Assembly (NCBI RefSeq): GCF_003416895.1
Contig: NZ_QVIO01000001.1
Coordinates: 1,302,001 to 1,366,000, forward strand
Length of the DNA stretch: 64,000 nt
Reading direction: 5' to 3'
DNA from: Duganella sp. BJB476
Lineage (GTDB): Bacteria; Pseudomonadota; Gammaproteobacteria; Burkholderiales; Burkholderiaceae_D
Positions 53,408-64,000 of the stretch are shown here, piece by piece. The translations under genes and the position numbers were made by a program. Every line of letters begins with the position of its first letter. Position 1 is the stretch's first letter. A model generated the notes under the pieces. It saw nothing but the letters and a program-made list of their open reading frames with translations, searched no databases and had not been told where the DNA came from.

Positions 53408-54069
53408 GGCCGGCCTCCGCGCGCCGAGGTGCGGGCCAGCTGCACAGCGTCTTCCAGTGCCTGCGCCGGATCGTCGTAGTCATCGATGCGTGCCAGGCGG
53501 CCTTGCCGGTCGATCAGGTGGAAGGCGGCGTTGTGCTGGAACTCGCCCAGCGGCGCAGGCAGCACGACGATACCGAATGCATCCAGCAAGGCTTTGCGCT
53601 GCTCCTCGCGGTCCACGCTGACCATGCGCCACAGCGCCGGATCGGCATGCAGGCGCCGCGCGTAATCCGCCAGCACCGGCGAGCTATCGCGCGGATCGAA
53701 GCTGATGCTGACCAGCCGCACATCGTGCTGCAAGCCGCGCTTGCGGATCTCATCCTGCATTTGCTGGAGCTCGTTGCCCAGCACCGAGCACACGGCGTTG
53801 CAGCTGCTGTAGAAGAAGGTGACGATGGCGATGCGGCCATCTTCGCCCAGCATCCGCGCCAACGTGGCGGCTTGCGGCTGGTGGATCGCGGCGGCCGGCA
53901 GGTCCAGCGGCTGGCGACTGACGGCCAGCCGCCGGCCATCTTCGGTCGACACCACCTCGAAGCCCATTGTGCCGTAGTACAGCGCCGCCACGCCTGTTGC
54001 GCACACCAATGCCAGCGCGATCAGCGTGGAACACAGGCTGCTACTGTTTGAGCTTGTTGAGATCTTCAT
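53404..54069 (-). CDS. SCO1/SenC family copper chaperone
   Basis: A 221-residue protein with an N-terminal anchor (about 13-33) and a thioredoxin-like domain. The copper site is visible: CNAVC and, further on, His in FQHNAAFHLID, together with SISFDPRDSSP. SCO proteins deliver copper to oxidase subunits. Start at 54069 overlaps the cytochrome c gene by 29 bp. Supports the view that the following cbb3-like genes form a functional oxidase. Confidence 0.9.
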   Translation of the reverse strand: MKISTSSNSSSLCSTLIALALVCATGVAALYYGTMGFEVVSTEDGRRLAVSRQPLDLPAAAIHQPQAATLARMLGEDGRIAIVTFFYSSCNAVCSVLGNELQQMQDEIRKRGLQHDVRLVSISFDPRDSSPVLADYARRLHADPALWRMVSVDREEQRKALLDAFGIVVLPAPLGEFQHNAAFHLIDRQGRLARIDDYDDPAQALEDAVQLARTSARGGRP

Positions 54070-54637
54070 CACCGTTCCACGGATCTTTACGATCCTTGCC
54101 CGTTTCCCGCTCGGCCTTGACGATGTCGGCGCCGATCTTGCCGGCGCCGTTGCCGAAGCTGGAGCGCACAAAACTCAGCACCGCCGCGATTTCGGCGTCG
54201 CTCAGCTTGTCCTTGAAAGCCGGCATCTGGCCGTTGTATGCCGTGTCCTTGACGGTCAGCTTGCCGGTGATCCCATGCAGCAGGATGTTGACCGGCAGCT
54301 GGTCCGCCGCCAGCACCCACTCGGAGCCGGCCAGCGGTGGGAACACGCCGGGCAGGCCGGCGCCGGTGGCCTGGTGGCAGGCCACGCAATTGGCCGCATA
54401 CACCTGCGCGCCGTCGGCCGCGCCGCCAGCGCCGGCCGGCTTGCCTTCCAGCGTGGACAGGGTGCGCCGGTCGCCCAGTTCCGGCGCGTCGTTGCGCTGG
54501 GTAAGGACGATGTAGCCGACCGCCCAGATCACCAGCGCCGACACCACTGCCAGCACCAGGCGCGGCACCGGGCGGTTCTTCTCGTGCGGATCGGGGTTTT
54601 CGCGCTCGCGCGCGTCGTGTTTCGGTTGCTCGATCAT
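54041..54637 (-). CDS. Membrane-anchored class I cytochrome c
   Basis: A 198-residue protein with one N-terminal helix (about 27-46) and a periplasmic domain carrying CVACH haem attachment and GQMPAF with the probable Met ligand. Only one haem site, so it is not a classical CcoP (which has two) but probably takes that electron-donor position. It overlaps ccoO by four bases. Confidence 0.9.
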   Translation of the reverse strand: MIEQPKHDARERENPDPHEKNRPVPRLVLAVVSALVIWAVGYIVLTQRNDAPELGDRRTLSTLEGKPAGAGGAADGAQVYAANCVACHQATGAGLPGVFPPLAGSEWVLAADQLPVNILLHGITGKLTVKDTAYNGQMPAFKDKLSDAEIAAVLSFVRSSFGNGAGKIGADIVKAERETGKDRKDPWNGDEDLNKLKQ

Positions 54638-55221
54638 TTTGCTTTCCCCTCGAATACCGGATAGGTGTGATCCAGCCCTTGCAGGTAAGTGACCAGGTCC
54701 AGCGCTTCCTGCCTGGCGATGACGACTTTGCCCGGCGGCTTGTAACCCGGCGGCAGCGTCAACACGCGGTCGCCGGGATCGGCCTTGTCCTTGATCTCGA
54801 ACAGGAAGGGATAGGCCGGCATGATGGAGCCGGGCGTGTAGGCGCGCGGCTGGTACAGATGGCCCAGATGCCAGTCCTGGCTGGGCTGGCGCGCGCCGAT
54901 GTTGAACAGGTCCGGGCCGGTGCGCATGGTGCCCAGCAGGTGCGGCTTGTCGTAATGGTAGTCGCCGGCTACCGGAGCGCGGCCCCAGCCACGCTTGTCG
55001 TCCGGCGCCAGCGCCTTGTCGCGCGGCTGCTGCGAATGGCAGTAGATGCAGCCGTTGGCGATGTAGACTTCGCGCCCGCGCAGCTGCGCCGAGGTGTAGG
55101 GCTTCAGGCCGGCCGGCGGGACGACGTCCTTGAGTTGAAGGAAGGGCACCACCACCAGCGCCGATGTGGCCAGCGCCAGCGTGACCATGGCGCCGCTGAG
55201 GAGTTTAAGTTCGTCATGCAT
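54634..55221 (-). CDS. ccoO: cbb3-type oxidase monohaem cytochrome c subunit (CcoO/FixO-like)
   Basis: A 195-residue subunit with one N-terminal helix and one haem c motif CIYCH, followed by SQQPRDKALAPDDKRGWGRAP and GTMRTGPDLFNIGARQPSQDWHLGHLYQPR, standard CcoO sequence with the Met ligand in SIMPAYPFLF. It lies 2 bp after ccoN. Shorter and with a slightly different DDKRGWGR loop than the well-known proteins. Confidence 0.93.
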   Translation of the reverse strand: MHDELKLLSGAMVTLALATSALVVVPFLQLKDVVPPAGLKPYTSAQLRGREVYIANGCIYCHSQQPRDKALAPDDKRGWGRAPVAGDYHYDKPHLLGTMRTGPDLFNIGARQPSQDWHLGHLYQPRAYTPGSIMPAYPFLFEIKDKADPGDRVLTLPPGYKPPGKVVIARQEALDLVTYLQGLDHTYPVFEGKAK

Positions 55222-55223
55222 GA

Positions 55224-56882
55224 TCAGGCTCCTGCCAGGGTGGTTGGGGCGACGTGCAGCAGCGCGGCACCGGTGCGCGCCGGGCCGTGGCGCAGTGCCA
55301 TCGCGGCGAAGTGGCCGGCGAACACCAGATGGCCAAGCGTCATGATGGCGCCGCCCACAGAACGGCTTTGCAGGTAGGGGATCGTCACTTTGACCGATTC
55401 CATGAATGGCTTGGCGGCATCCAGCATCGCCAGCCCTTGCAACCAGCCGCCTATCGACAGGCCGATGAAGTAAATCGAGAAGCCCAGCACCACCAGCCAG
55501 AAATGCGCGGCGATCAGGCCGGGGTAAGGCCATTCCCACGACATCACGCGCGGCATGACGAAATAGATCGCGCCGAACATCACCATCGTGAAGAAGCCAT
55601 ACAGGCCAAGGTGGGCGTGGGCCACCGTGAAGTGGGTGAAGTGCGCCACCGTGTTGACCGCGCGGATCGCCTCGATCGAGCCTTGCAGGGAACTGAGGGT
55701 GTACATCATCCCGCCCAGCACGATGAAGCGCAACGTCGGCGAGTACACCAGCTTGGAGAAGTAGCCCTTCATGGTCAGGTGCTGGTTGACCGAGAACGAG
55801 ATCACCGGCACGATCATCATTACGCTTTGCACGATGGACAGTGTGATCAGCCAGCCGGGCACCGGGCCGCCGATCAGGTGGTGGCCGCCGACCTGGCCGT
55901 AGAAGAAGGCCAGCGTCCAGAAGCCCAGTAGCGACAGGTTGTACGACTGCACCGGGCGGCCGATGATCTTCGGCAGGAAGTAGTAGACCGAGGCCAGCGC
56001 CATCGGCGTGTAGAACAGGCCCAGGACGTTGTGGCCGAACCACCAGTTCATGGTGGCCTGCTCGACGCCGAAGTGCATCGCCGGCAGGTTGGCGATCAGG
56101 AACAGGATGGGGAACCAGAACAGCGCCGCGCCCATGTACCAGACCGACACGTACAGGTGGCCGACCTTGCGCGCCTGGAGCGTGTACACCAGCGGAAGGC
56201 CCATCAGCGCGCCGCCGATGACGATCAGGATATCGACTTGCCATGGTATCTCCAGCCACTCCATGCCGTCGCTGATGCCGGCGGCGATGCAGCCGACACC
56301 GGCGATCAGGCCGGCGTTCCAGATCATGCAGCCCAGGATAGCGAAGCGGCCGCCGACCAGCGGCGTTTTCAGCAAGCGTGGCAGCATCCAGTTGGCGATG
56401 CCGAAGGCCGCCATCGGCGCCCAGCCGTAGGCGACGATGTTCAGGTGGATGGTGCGCAGCCTGCCGAAAGTCAGCCAGGCCTGCTGCACCAGCCAGTCAG
56501 GTTCGTGCAGCTTGATGGAGCTGGTCAGCCCGGCCAGCGAACCGACCACCAGCCACACCACGGCGCAGGACAGGAACACGAAGGAGACAAAGGCGGTGGA
56601 GCGGTCTTCTTCGATGCGTTCGGCCAGGTCTCGCTGCAGCGTCGCTTCCTGGGCGGGCGTCAGCTCGACGTGGGCGTCGCCGGAGACGCGCAGCGCCAGG
56701 CCGGCGCGCTGGGCGGCAGTGGCGGACGGTTCCTCGCCGCGGCCGATTTCACCGGGCGAAAAGATGACATTGGCGGCGGCGGACGTGGTGTCGAACAGGC
56801 GTTTGCGCAGCGACCAGATAAACACAAACAGGCCGGTGAGCGACAGGATGAACGAGGACAGAAGGATGGTGACGGTATCCAT
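55224..56882 (-). CDS. ccoN: cbb3-type cytochrome oxidase subunit I with CcoS-like N-terminal extension
   Basis: A 552-residue subunit. The catalytic core (about residue 95 to the end) has RTIHLNIVAYGW, NWWFGHN, VYYFLPKIIGRPVQSY, GGHHLIGGPVPGW, and HFTHFTVAHAHLGLYGF, giving haem and CuB ligands; the helix-VII Tyr pair YY is kept. Residues 1-45 form an extra helix followed by LRKRLFDTTSAAANVIF, resembling CcoS (helix then FDDLExPAxxIL), a separate small maturation protein elsewhere. A polar linker of ~45 residues joins it. First gene of the cluster; no CcoP, CcoG, CcoH or CcoI in the window. Confidence 0.9.
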   Translation of the reverse strand: MDTVTILLSSFILSLTGLFVFIWSLRKRLFDTTSAAANVIFSPGEIGRGEEPSATAAQRAGLALRVSGDAHVELTPAQEATLQRDLAERIEEDRSTAFVSFVFLSCAVVWLVVGSLAGLTSSIKLHEPDWLVQQAWLTFGRLRTIHLNIVAYGWAPMAAFGIANWMLPRLLKTPLVGGRFAILGCMIWNAGLIAGVGCIAAGISDGMEWLEIPWQVDILIVIGGALMGLPLVYTLQARKVGHLYVSVWYMGAALFWFPILFLIANLPAMHFGVEQATMNWWFGHNVLGLFYTPMALASVYYFLPKIIGRPVQSYNLSLLGFWTLAFFYGQVGGHHLIGGPVPGWLITLSIVQSVMMIVPVISFSVNQHLTMKGYFSKLVYSPTLRFIVLGGMMYTLSSLQGSIEAIRAVNTVAHFTHFTVAHAHLGLYGFFTMVMFGAIYFVMPRVMSWEWPYPGLIAAHFWLVVLGFSIYFIGLSIGGWLQGLAMLDAAKPFMESVKVTIPYLQSRSVGGAIMTLGHLVFAGHFAAMALRHGPARTGAALLHVAPTTLAGA

Positions 56883-56956
56883 GAGGAGCCCTTAGCTTTA
56901 AACAAGTAAATAGAATACTACATTAATTTTCACGAATGCACAATCGCCGGGGCGGC

Positions 56957-60559
<3,603 letters not shown>

Positions 60560-60701
60560 GGCGGATAGCTGGGTTGTCTCGGTGGCAATCACTATACCCC
60601 GAAACTGCGGCATATTTGTTGGTTTATGGCGTACAGCCGTAGCCAAACCCGCCTGCGACATGTAATACTTTGATATCATCTTTCTAGTGAGTGCGCTGCC
60701 C

Positions 60702-63371
60702 ATGGCGTTGAAACAGTATCTGCCGTCCACCCTGCGGTTCCGTCTCAGTGGCCTGGTCATGCTGCTGGTGCTGGGAGCGACCGTCACTGTGACGGTGGTG
60801 GCGCTGGTGCTGGCCGAGCGCGATATGAAGGAAGTCATCGGCAGCCAGCAGTATGCCTTGCTGTCCGGCGCCGCCGCCCACATCGACGAGCACCTGGCCG
60901 GCAAGAAGGCCATGCTGGCGGCGCTGGCCGAATCGCTGCCGGCGGCCACGCTGCATGATCCCGCGGCGCTGCGCGCCTATCTGAAGGCGCGTCCGACCGC
61001 CCGCGGCCAGTTCTCTTTTTTGGAAATCTACGACAACGATGGCCTGCTGACCGGCGCGCTGGAAGAGGACATGCCGGCGCAGCCTTTCCGCGCCGCCGGC
61101 CAGGAATGGTTCGACCTGACGGTGGCGCGCGGCCGTGGCCTGGTGTCGGCGCCGTTCGCCAGCAAGCTGGCCGGCGCGCCGACGGTGCTGATCACGGCGC
61201 CGGTGTTCGACAGCGAAGGCCGCGTGGCGCTGGTGCTGGCCGGCGGTATCAACCTGCTGCACTATGCGCCGTTCGAGTCGCTCAGCGCGCTCAAGCCGGG
61301 CAGCACCGGCTTCACGTTCATCATGACCGCCGAGGGCGTCCTGCTCAGCCATCCGAACAAGGCGCGGCTGCTGCACAGCATTAACGAGCGTCCGGGCAGC
61401 AACCGCGCCACCGAGATGGCGCTGGGCGGCTTCCAGGGCTGGACCGAGGCCGAGAACAAGGACCACGTCAAGGGCATCTATTCGTACCGGCGCTTGCAGC
61501 ACGCGCGCTGGATCGTCGCGGCGCGCTTCCCCAGCGACGAGGCGCTGGCGCCGTTGCGGGAGATGCGCTACGAGGCCGCCGCCGCCGCGACGGTGTTCGC
61601 CTGCCTGGCCGGCCTGCTGTCCTGGATGGGCATCGCGCGGCTGCTGCGGCCCTTGCAGCGGCTGCGCCGCAACATCGCCGAGATCAAGAACAGCCGCGCC
61701 GGCATCCAGGTGCTGCAACTGGACCGCAAGGACGAAATCGGCGAATTGAGCGGCGCCTTCTACCGCCTGATGGCCGAACGCGAGTCGGCCCAGCTGCGCA
61801 CCTACGAGAGCGAGAAGCGGGCGCGCATCCTGGCCGACAACCTGCCGCTGCTGATCGCTTACCTGGACCGCGAACGGCGCTTCCTGTTCACCAACGAGCA
61901 CTATCGCACCCAGTTCGGCCTCGATCCGCAGACGATGCTGGGCCAGACCGTGTCCGACATTTTCGGCGCCGCCGCCGACAGCTGGCTGGGCGACCTGGAT
62001 CAGGCGCTGCTGGGCCGCCGCCTGCACTTCGAGCGGGCCTTCGAGCAGCACGGCCAGACGCAGCACTTCATGGTGGACCTGGTGCCGGACGTGGCCGCCG
62101 ACGGCATGGTGGTGGGTACCTACCTGATGGCGATGGATATCACCGACCGCAAGAACGCGGAGCTGATCCAGGCCGCTGGCGAGCAGCGCGCCGCCGCCGC
62201 CAGCCGCGCCAAGAGCGAGTTCGTGGCCAATATGAGCCACGAGATCCGCACGCCGATGAACGCGGTGCTGGGCGTGGCGTATTTGCTGGGGAATACGGAG
62301 CTGAGCGCGCCGCAGAAGGAGTACGTGGACATGATACGGTCGTCCGGCAATGTGCTGCTGGGGATCCTGAACGATGTGCTGGACTTTTCCAAGATCGAGG
62401 CCGGCCGCATGGAATTGGCGCCGTCGACCTTCCAGCTGGACGAGGTGCTGGCGGCGGTCAATTCGGTGATGACCACCACAGTGGCCGCCAGCGGCATCCG
62501 CTTCGATGTCGCCACCGACGCCGCGGTGCCGCAGGCGCTGGTGGGCGACGCCATGCGCCTGCAGCAGATCCTGATCAATTTGGTCGGCAACGCCATCAAG
62601 TTCACCGAGCGCGGGCAAGTGCTGCTGCGGGTGGAGCGCTCGGCCAACGGCATGGCTGGCTATGCCGGCGACGCCGTCGGCCTGCGCTTCGTGGTGCGCG
62701 ACACCGGCATCGGCATGGACCTGGAGCAGCAGAGCCGCCTGTTCGAAGCCTTCAACCAGGCCGACGCCTCGACCACGCGCCGCTTCGGCGGCACCGGGCT
62801 GGGACTGGCGATCTGTCGCCGCCTGGCCGAGTTGATGGGCGGCGCCATCGCCGTCAGCAGCATGCCGGGCGAGGGCAGCGAGTTTGTCGTCACGCTGCCG
62901 TTCCTGTTGCCGAAGGCCGAGCTGCCGGCGGCGCCGCAGTCGGTCGACGATGATGCGGCCGACGAGGAGCCGGCGGAGCAGCGCCTGCGCGGTGTGCGCC
63001 TGCTGCTGGTGGAAGACCATCCGCTCAACCAGGTGGTGGCGCGCGGCATGCTGGAATACGCCGGCGCCAGCGTCGACGTGGCGGAGAACGGCCAGCTGGC
63101 GGTGGAGCGCCTGCGCGAGCATCCGGACGACTATGACGTCGTGCTGATGGACGTGCAGATGCCGGTGATGGACGGCTTCGCCGCGACCGGCGTGATACGC
63201 CGTGAGCTCAAGCTGGACCTGCCCATCCTGGCGATGACGGCCGGCGTGATGCAATCGGAGCAGGAACGCTGCATCGCCGCCGGCATGAACGATTTCATCG
63301 CCAAGCCGGTCGACGTCGAGCAGATGCTGGACATCATTTCGCGCCATATTCCGGCCGGGCGCCGCCCCTGA
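60702..63371 (+). CDS. Cache-HAMP-PAS hybrid histidine kinase
   Basis: About 889 residues. Two helices (about 18-40 and ~300-320) flank a dCACHE-like periplasmic domain ([18 protein letters not shown] start); then HAMP, PAS (~385-490), HisKA with H513 in [15 protein letters not shown], HATPase with [10 protein letters not shown], and one receiver (D817 in [13 protein letters not shown]). The start at 60702 (MALKQY) is chosen over a GTG at 60687. Divergent from, and paralogous in its HisKA and receiver to, the MASE1 kinase, from which it is separated by about 140 bp. Confidence 0.92.
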   Translation: MALKQYLPSTLRFRLSGLVMLLVLGATVTVTVVALVLAERDMKEVIGSQQYALLSGAAAHIDEHLAGKKAMLAALAESLPAATLHDPAALRAYLKARPTARGQFSFLEIYDNDGLLTGALEEDMPAQPFRAAGQEWFDLTVARGRGLVSAPFASKLAGAPTVLITAPVFDSEGRVALVLAGGINLLHYAPFESLSALKPGSTGFTFIMTAEGVLLSHPNKARLLHSINERPGSNRATEMALGGFQGWTEAENKDHVKGIYSYRRLQHARWIVAARFPSDEALAPLREMRYEAAAAATVFACLAGLLSWMGIARLLRPLQRLRRNIAEIKNSRAGIQVLQLDRKDEIGELSGAFYRLMAERESAQLRTYESEKRARILADNLPLLIAYLDRERRFLFTNEHYRTQFGLDPQTMLGQTVSDIFGAAADSWLGDLDQALLGRRLHFERAFEQHGQTQHFMVDLVPDVAADGMVVGTYLMAMDITDRKNAELIQAAGEQRAAAASRAKSEFVANMSHEIRTPMNAVLGVAYLLGNTELSAPQKEYVDMIRSSGNVLLGILNDVLDFSKIEAGRMELAPSTFQLDEVLAAVNSVMTTTVAASGIRFDVATDAAVPQALVGDAMRLQQILINLVGNAIKFTERGQVLLRVERSANGMAGYAGDAVGLRFVVRDTGIGMDLEQQSRLFEAFNQADASTTRRFGGTGLGLAICRRLAELMGGAIAVSSMPGEGSEFVVTLPFLLPKAELPAAPQSVDDDAADEEPAEQRLRGVRLLLVEDHPLNQVVARGMLEYAGASVDVAENGQLAVERLREHPDDYDVVLMDVQMPVMDGFAATGVIRRELKLDLPILAMTAGVMQSEQERCIAAGMNDFIAKPVDVEQMLDIISRHIPAGRRP

Positions 63372-63376
63372 ACCCG

Positions 63377-63430
63377 TGCATTTCGCGCCGGCCGGCTGCA
63401 TTTCGCGCCGGACTTGCGCATTTCGTCGCA
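63377..63430. repeat. Three helically phased GCATTTCG repeats
   Basis: TGCATTTCGCGCCGG occurs at 63377-63391 and 63397-63411, and a related GCATTTCGTCGC starts at 63418, giving steps of 20 and 21 bp. They lie 65 to 115 bp upstream of the DUF2141 start, after the kinase stop. Phased direct repeats of this kind are typical of LytTR/AlgR-type regulator sites. Confidence 0.6.
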
Positions 63431-63493
63431 TCGCTCTCCGGAGCTGCGGGCCGCTGGCTAGAGTGGAGTCACTTTCACTCAACGGAGTTCATC

Positions 63494-63919
63494 ATGCGAT
63501 CCACCAGCCTTGCCGCCGTCGTCCTGTCCATCATCTCCACCCTGGCGCTGATGCCTGCTTTTGCCGCCGACCTGAAAATCTCCGTGACCGGCGTCTCCAG
63601 CGCCGACGGCCAGATCATGGTCGCCCTGTACAACTCCGCCGAGACCTACCTGGGCAAGCCGTTCCGCGCGGCGGCCGCGCCGGCTGTGGCGGGCGCCATG
63701 CAGATCGAGTTCAAGGACCTGCCGGCCGGCGACTACGCCTTTTCGCTGTACCACGACGCCAACGCCAACGGCAAGATGGACCGCAACCTGATCGGCATGC
63801 CGACCGAGGACTACGCCTTCAGTAACAACGCCATGGGCAAACGCGGCGCGCCGGAGTATGCGGCCGCGCGCTTCACGCTACCCGCTGCCGGCGCTTCCAC
63901 CAGCGTCAGCCTGCGCTGA
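63494..63919 (+). CDS. DUF2141 domain-containing secreted protein
   Basis: A 141-residue protein with a signal peptide (cut near FAADLK, about residue 25) and a beta-sandwich domain. ISVTGVSSADGQIMVALYNSAETYL and DYAFSLYHDANANGKMDRNLIGMPTEDYAFSN-type segments are the DUF2141 hallmark, with a DxNxNGxxD calcium-like loop. GGAG precedes the ATG. Function unknown; the family is secreted. Phased repeats upstream suggest tight regulation together with the following Tat-exported gene. Confidence 0.88.
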   Translation: MRSTSLAAVVLSIISTLALMPAFAADLKISVTGVSSADGQIMVALYNSAETYLGKPFRAAAAPAVAGAMQIEFKDLPAGDYAFSLYHDANANGKMDRNLIGMPTEDYAFSNNAMGKRGAPEYAAARFTLPAAGASTSVSLR

Positions 63920-63933
63920 TCGGGAGACATATC

Positions 63934-64000
63934 ATGAGCAACCGCCGCGAATTCCTGTCCCGTAGTATCAGCCTGGCCGCGCTGGGCCTGAGTTCCGGCG
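63934..64000 (+). CDS. Start of a Tat-exported protein (truncated by the window end)
   Basis: Only the first 22 codons are present. They begin MSNRREFLSRSISLAALGL, a twin-arginine signal (RREFLSR then hydrophobic core), so a folded, possibly cofactor-bearing protein is exported. GGGAGA lies eight bases upstream. It is 14 bp after the DUF2141 stop and most likely in the same operon. Product cannot be told. Confidence 0.7.
   Translation, partial: MSNRREFLSRSISLAALGLSSG

Overview
The window is high-GC, densely packed DNA without rRNA, tRNA, CRISPR or recognisable insertion sequences. Gene content points to a betaproteobacterium of the Oxalobacteraceae type (Massilia, Duganella or Janthinobacterium-like): a cytochrome bo3 operon, a PEP-CTERM protein, many hybrid histidine kinases, TonB and porin outer-membrane proteins, a SiaABCD module and wax-ester genes. 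This placement is inferred from gene content; nothing in the window fixes the genus.

Layout. 1-2.6 kb: Pit-type phosphate permease and polyphosphate kinase 2. 2.7-4.6 kb: two visibly AT-rich secreted-protein genes, probably acquired. 4.6-7.6 kb: fatty acyl reductase and wax ester synthase/acyltransferase. 7.8-10.2 kb: ketopantoate-reductase-like protein and an MFS transporter. 10.3-17.1 kb: cyoABCD-SURF1 continuing with overlapping or abutting genes into a RegB/RegA-like redox two-component system. 17.1-20.7 kb: DUF3667 protein, PEP-CTERM protein, and a BlaR1/BlaI-like M56 protease-repressor pair with two clear operators. 20.7-22.8 kb: 2'-5' RNA ligase, a SagB-like dehydrogenase and a convergent small NHLP-like peptide, a candidate RiPP system. 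22.9-29.0 kb: a 1.7-thousand-residue beta-propeller hybrid kinase and a D-2-hydroxyacid dehydrogenase. 29.0-32.0 kb: siaABCD. 32.5-35.1 kb: chemoreceptor and PfpI-like protein. 35.1-43.7 kb: two solute-binding proteins without a permease, a hybrid kinase ending in GGDEF-EAL, and a TonB receptor, all in one direction. 43.8-48.5 kb: MATE pump, PfkB kinase, small phosphate-binding-like protein plus porin, AhpD-like protein. 48.6-51.7 kb: hybrid kinase and EAL response regulator. 51.7-56.9 kb: hemerythrin, DUF1971 cupin, truncated haemoglobin, membrane protein, SCO, cytochrome c, CcoO and an unusual CcoN with an extra CcoS-like N-terminus. 57.0-63.4 kb: two divergent hybrid kinases. 63.4-64.0 kb: phased repeats before a DUF2141 gene and the start of a Tat-exported protein.

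Themes: respiration and redox control (two different oxidase clusters, one with its own RegBA-like regulator, the other with NO/O2-binding proteins), cyclic di-GMP signalling (SiaD, a GGDEF-EAL hybrid kinase, a REC-EAL regulator), and phosphate/carbon storage. The items most likely to be new are the RiPP-like pair, the solute-binding-protein/GGDEF-EAL kinase/TonB-receptor operon, the CcoS-CcoN fusion in a nitrosative-stress-like cluster, and the helically phased repeats at the right end. All functions are read from sequence patterns and remembered family features; no searches were run.
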